From Streptomyces sp. NBC_00083 (GTDB lineage Bacteria; Actinomycetota; Actinomycetes; Streptomycetales; Streptomycetaceae), in assembly GCF_026343295.1 (NCBI RefSeq), contig NZ_JAPELY010000002.1:1-64000 (forward strand): a DNA stretch of 64,000 nt, read 5' to 3'. Both the position numbers and the translations under genes were made by a program. The notes beneath the pieces are model-generated. The model was not told the origin of the DNA and did not search any database. It saw nothing but the letters and a program-made list of their open reading frames with translations. Below are positions 63,651-64,000 of this stretch, in pieces. Position 1 is the first letter of the stretch; each line of letters opens with the position of its first letter.

Positions 63651-64000
63651 GTGAGCTATCCGTACGAATACGACGCCCCAGTTTCGCAGAACCTCTTCGA
63701 CCGTGCGTCCGCCGTGACGCCCGGCGGTGTGAACTCCCCCGTCCGTGCCTTCCGGGCCGTGGGCGGTACGCCCCGGTTCATGGTGTCCGGTACGGGGCCC
63801 TACCTGACCGACGCCGACGGGCGCGACTACGTCGACCTGGTGTGTTCGTGGGGTCCGATGATCCTCGGTCACGCGCACCCCGAGGTCATCGCCGCCGTGC
63901 AGGAGGCCGTCGCCCGCGGCACGTCCTTCGGTACGCCCGGCGAGGGCGAGGTCGCGCTCGCCGAGGAGATCGTGGCCCGCGTCGAGCCGGTCGAGCAGGT
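63651..64000 (+). CDS. hemL: Glutamate-1-semialdehyde 2,1-aminomutase, 5' part
   Basis: The first 116 codons of hemL, cut by the window end. The protein converts glutamate-1-semialdehyde, the HemA product, to 5-aminolevulinate using pyridoxal phosphate. Recognisable segments are [20 protein letters not shown] near residue 14 and [20 protein letters not shown] near 60. The start is GTG 63651; an ATG at 63643 runs into a stop at once. The PLP lysine lies beyond the window. Confidence 0.95.
   Translation, partial: MSYPYEYDAPVSQNLFDRASAVTPGGVNSPVRAFRAVGGTPRFMVSGTGPYLTDADGRDYVDLVCSWGPMILGHAHPEVIAAVQEAVARGTSFGTPGEGEVALAEEIVARVEPVEQ

Overview
The window is about 64 kb of very GC-rich chromosomal DNA from a Streptomyces or very close relative. 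The evidence is the actinobacterial rRNA operon, the developmental pair bldN-rsbN, the rex-hemA-hemC-hemD block with its Rex operator, a class I lysyl-tRNA synthetase, and many Streptomyces-type families (DUF397, DUF4232, DUF3558, DUF2637, DUF5753 and MmyB-like regulators). I see no insertion sequence, prophage, CRISPR array, tRNA or plasmid gene, so this reads as core to sub-core chromosome.

Layout. 1-4270: the 3' part of 16S, then 23S and 5S rRNA and a strong terminator. 4291-7322: HAD phosphatase, MFS transporter and AcuC-type deacetylase. 7323-8095: dense intergenic repeats, including a 42-bp tandem array. 8096-11907: conserved phosphatase-like protein, BdtA-like DNA-binding protein, the 32-residue ribosomal protein bS22, a sugar-nucleotide epimerase-like protein and a PlsC-type acyltransferase. 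12067-14304 (minus strand): rsbN and bldN. 15275-16651: HAD-IB phosphatase and a glutaredoxin. 17055-23483: rex-hemA-hemC-hemD as one translationally coupled operon, then hemB. Two almost identical repeat blocks of about 230 bp lie upstream of bldN and between hemD and hemB. 23608-27384 (minus strand): two small proteins, a YrdC-like protein coupled to a DRE-TIM aldolase/lyase, and a DUF4253 protein. 27447-37773: regulators with partner genes (MmyB-like/SDR; DUF5753 regulator-DUF397-ATPase; XRE-cupin/MFS), an aminotransferase and two DUF4232 lipoproteins. 37812-41478: divergent argS and lysS. 41572-44716 (minus strand): DUF2637 membrane protein and two DUF3558 lipoproteins. 44988-56037: rtcB, another MmyB-like regulator, SDR, YnfA, a TetR-controlled FAD monooxygenase, MarR, Mut7-C protein, NmrA-like reductase and two acetyltransferases. 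56085-62690 (minus strand): MgtA-like P-type ATPase with an ArsR regulator, and a molybdate system modA-modBC with a mop-domain regulator. The window ends inside hemL.

How the genes work together. The clearest pathway is tetrapyrrole synthesis: HemA and HemL make 5-aminolevulinate, HemB porphobilinogen, HemC hydroxymethylbilane and HemD uroporphyrinogen III. Rex ties hemACD to the NADH/NAD+ balance. BldN and RsbN form the sigma/anti-sigma switch for aerial growth.

The best candidates for something undescribed are: the 4-bp coupled aldolase-YrdC pair; the palindromic operator pair set 42 bp apart upstream of the TetR gene; and several short-period tandem arrays confined to intergenic DNA. One of these, the 42-bp repeat, recurs about 40 kb away with a different copy number.
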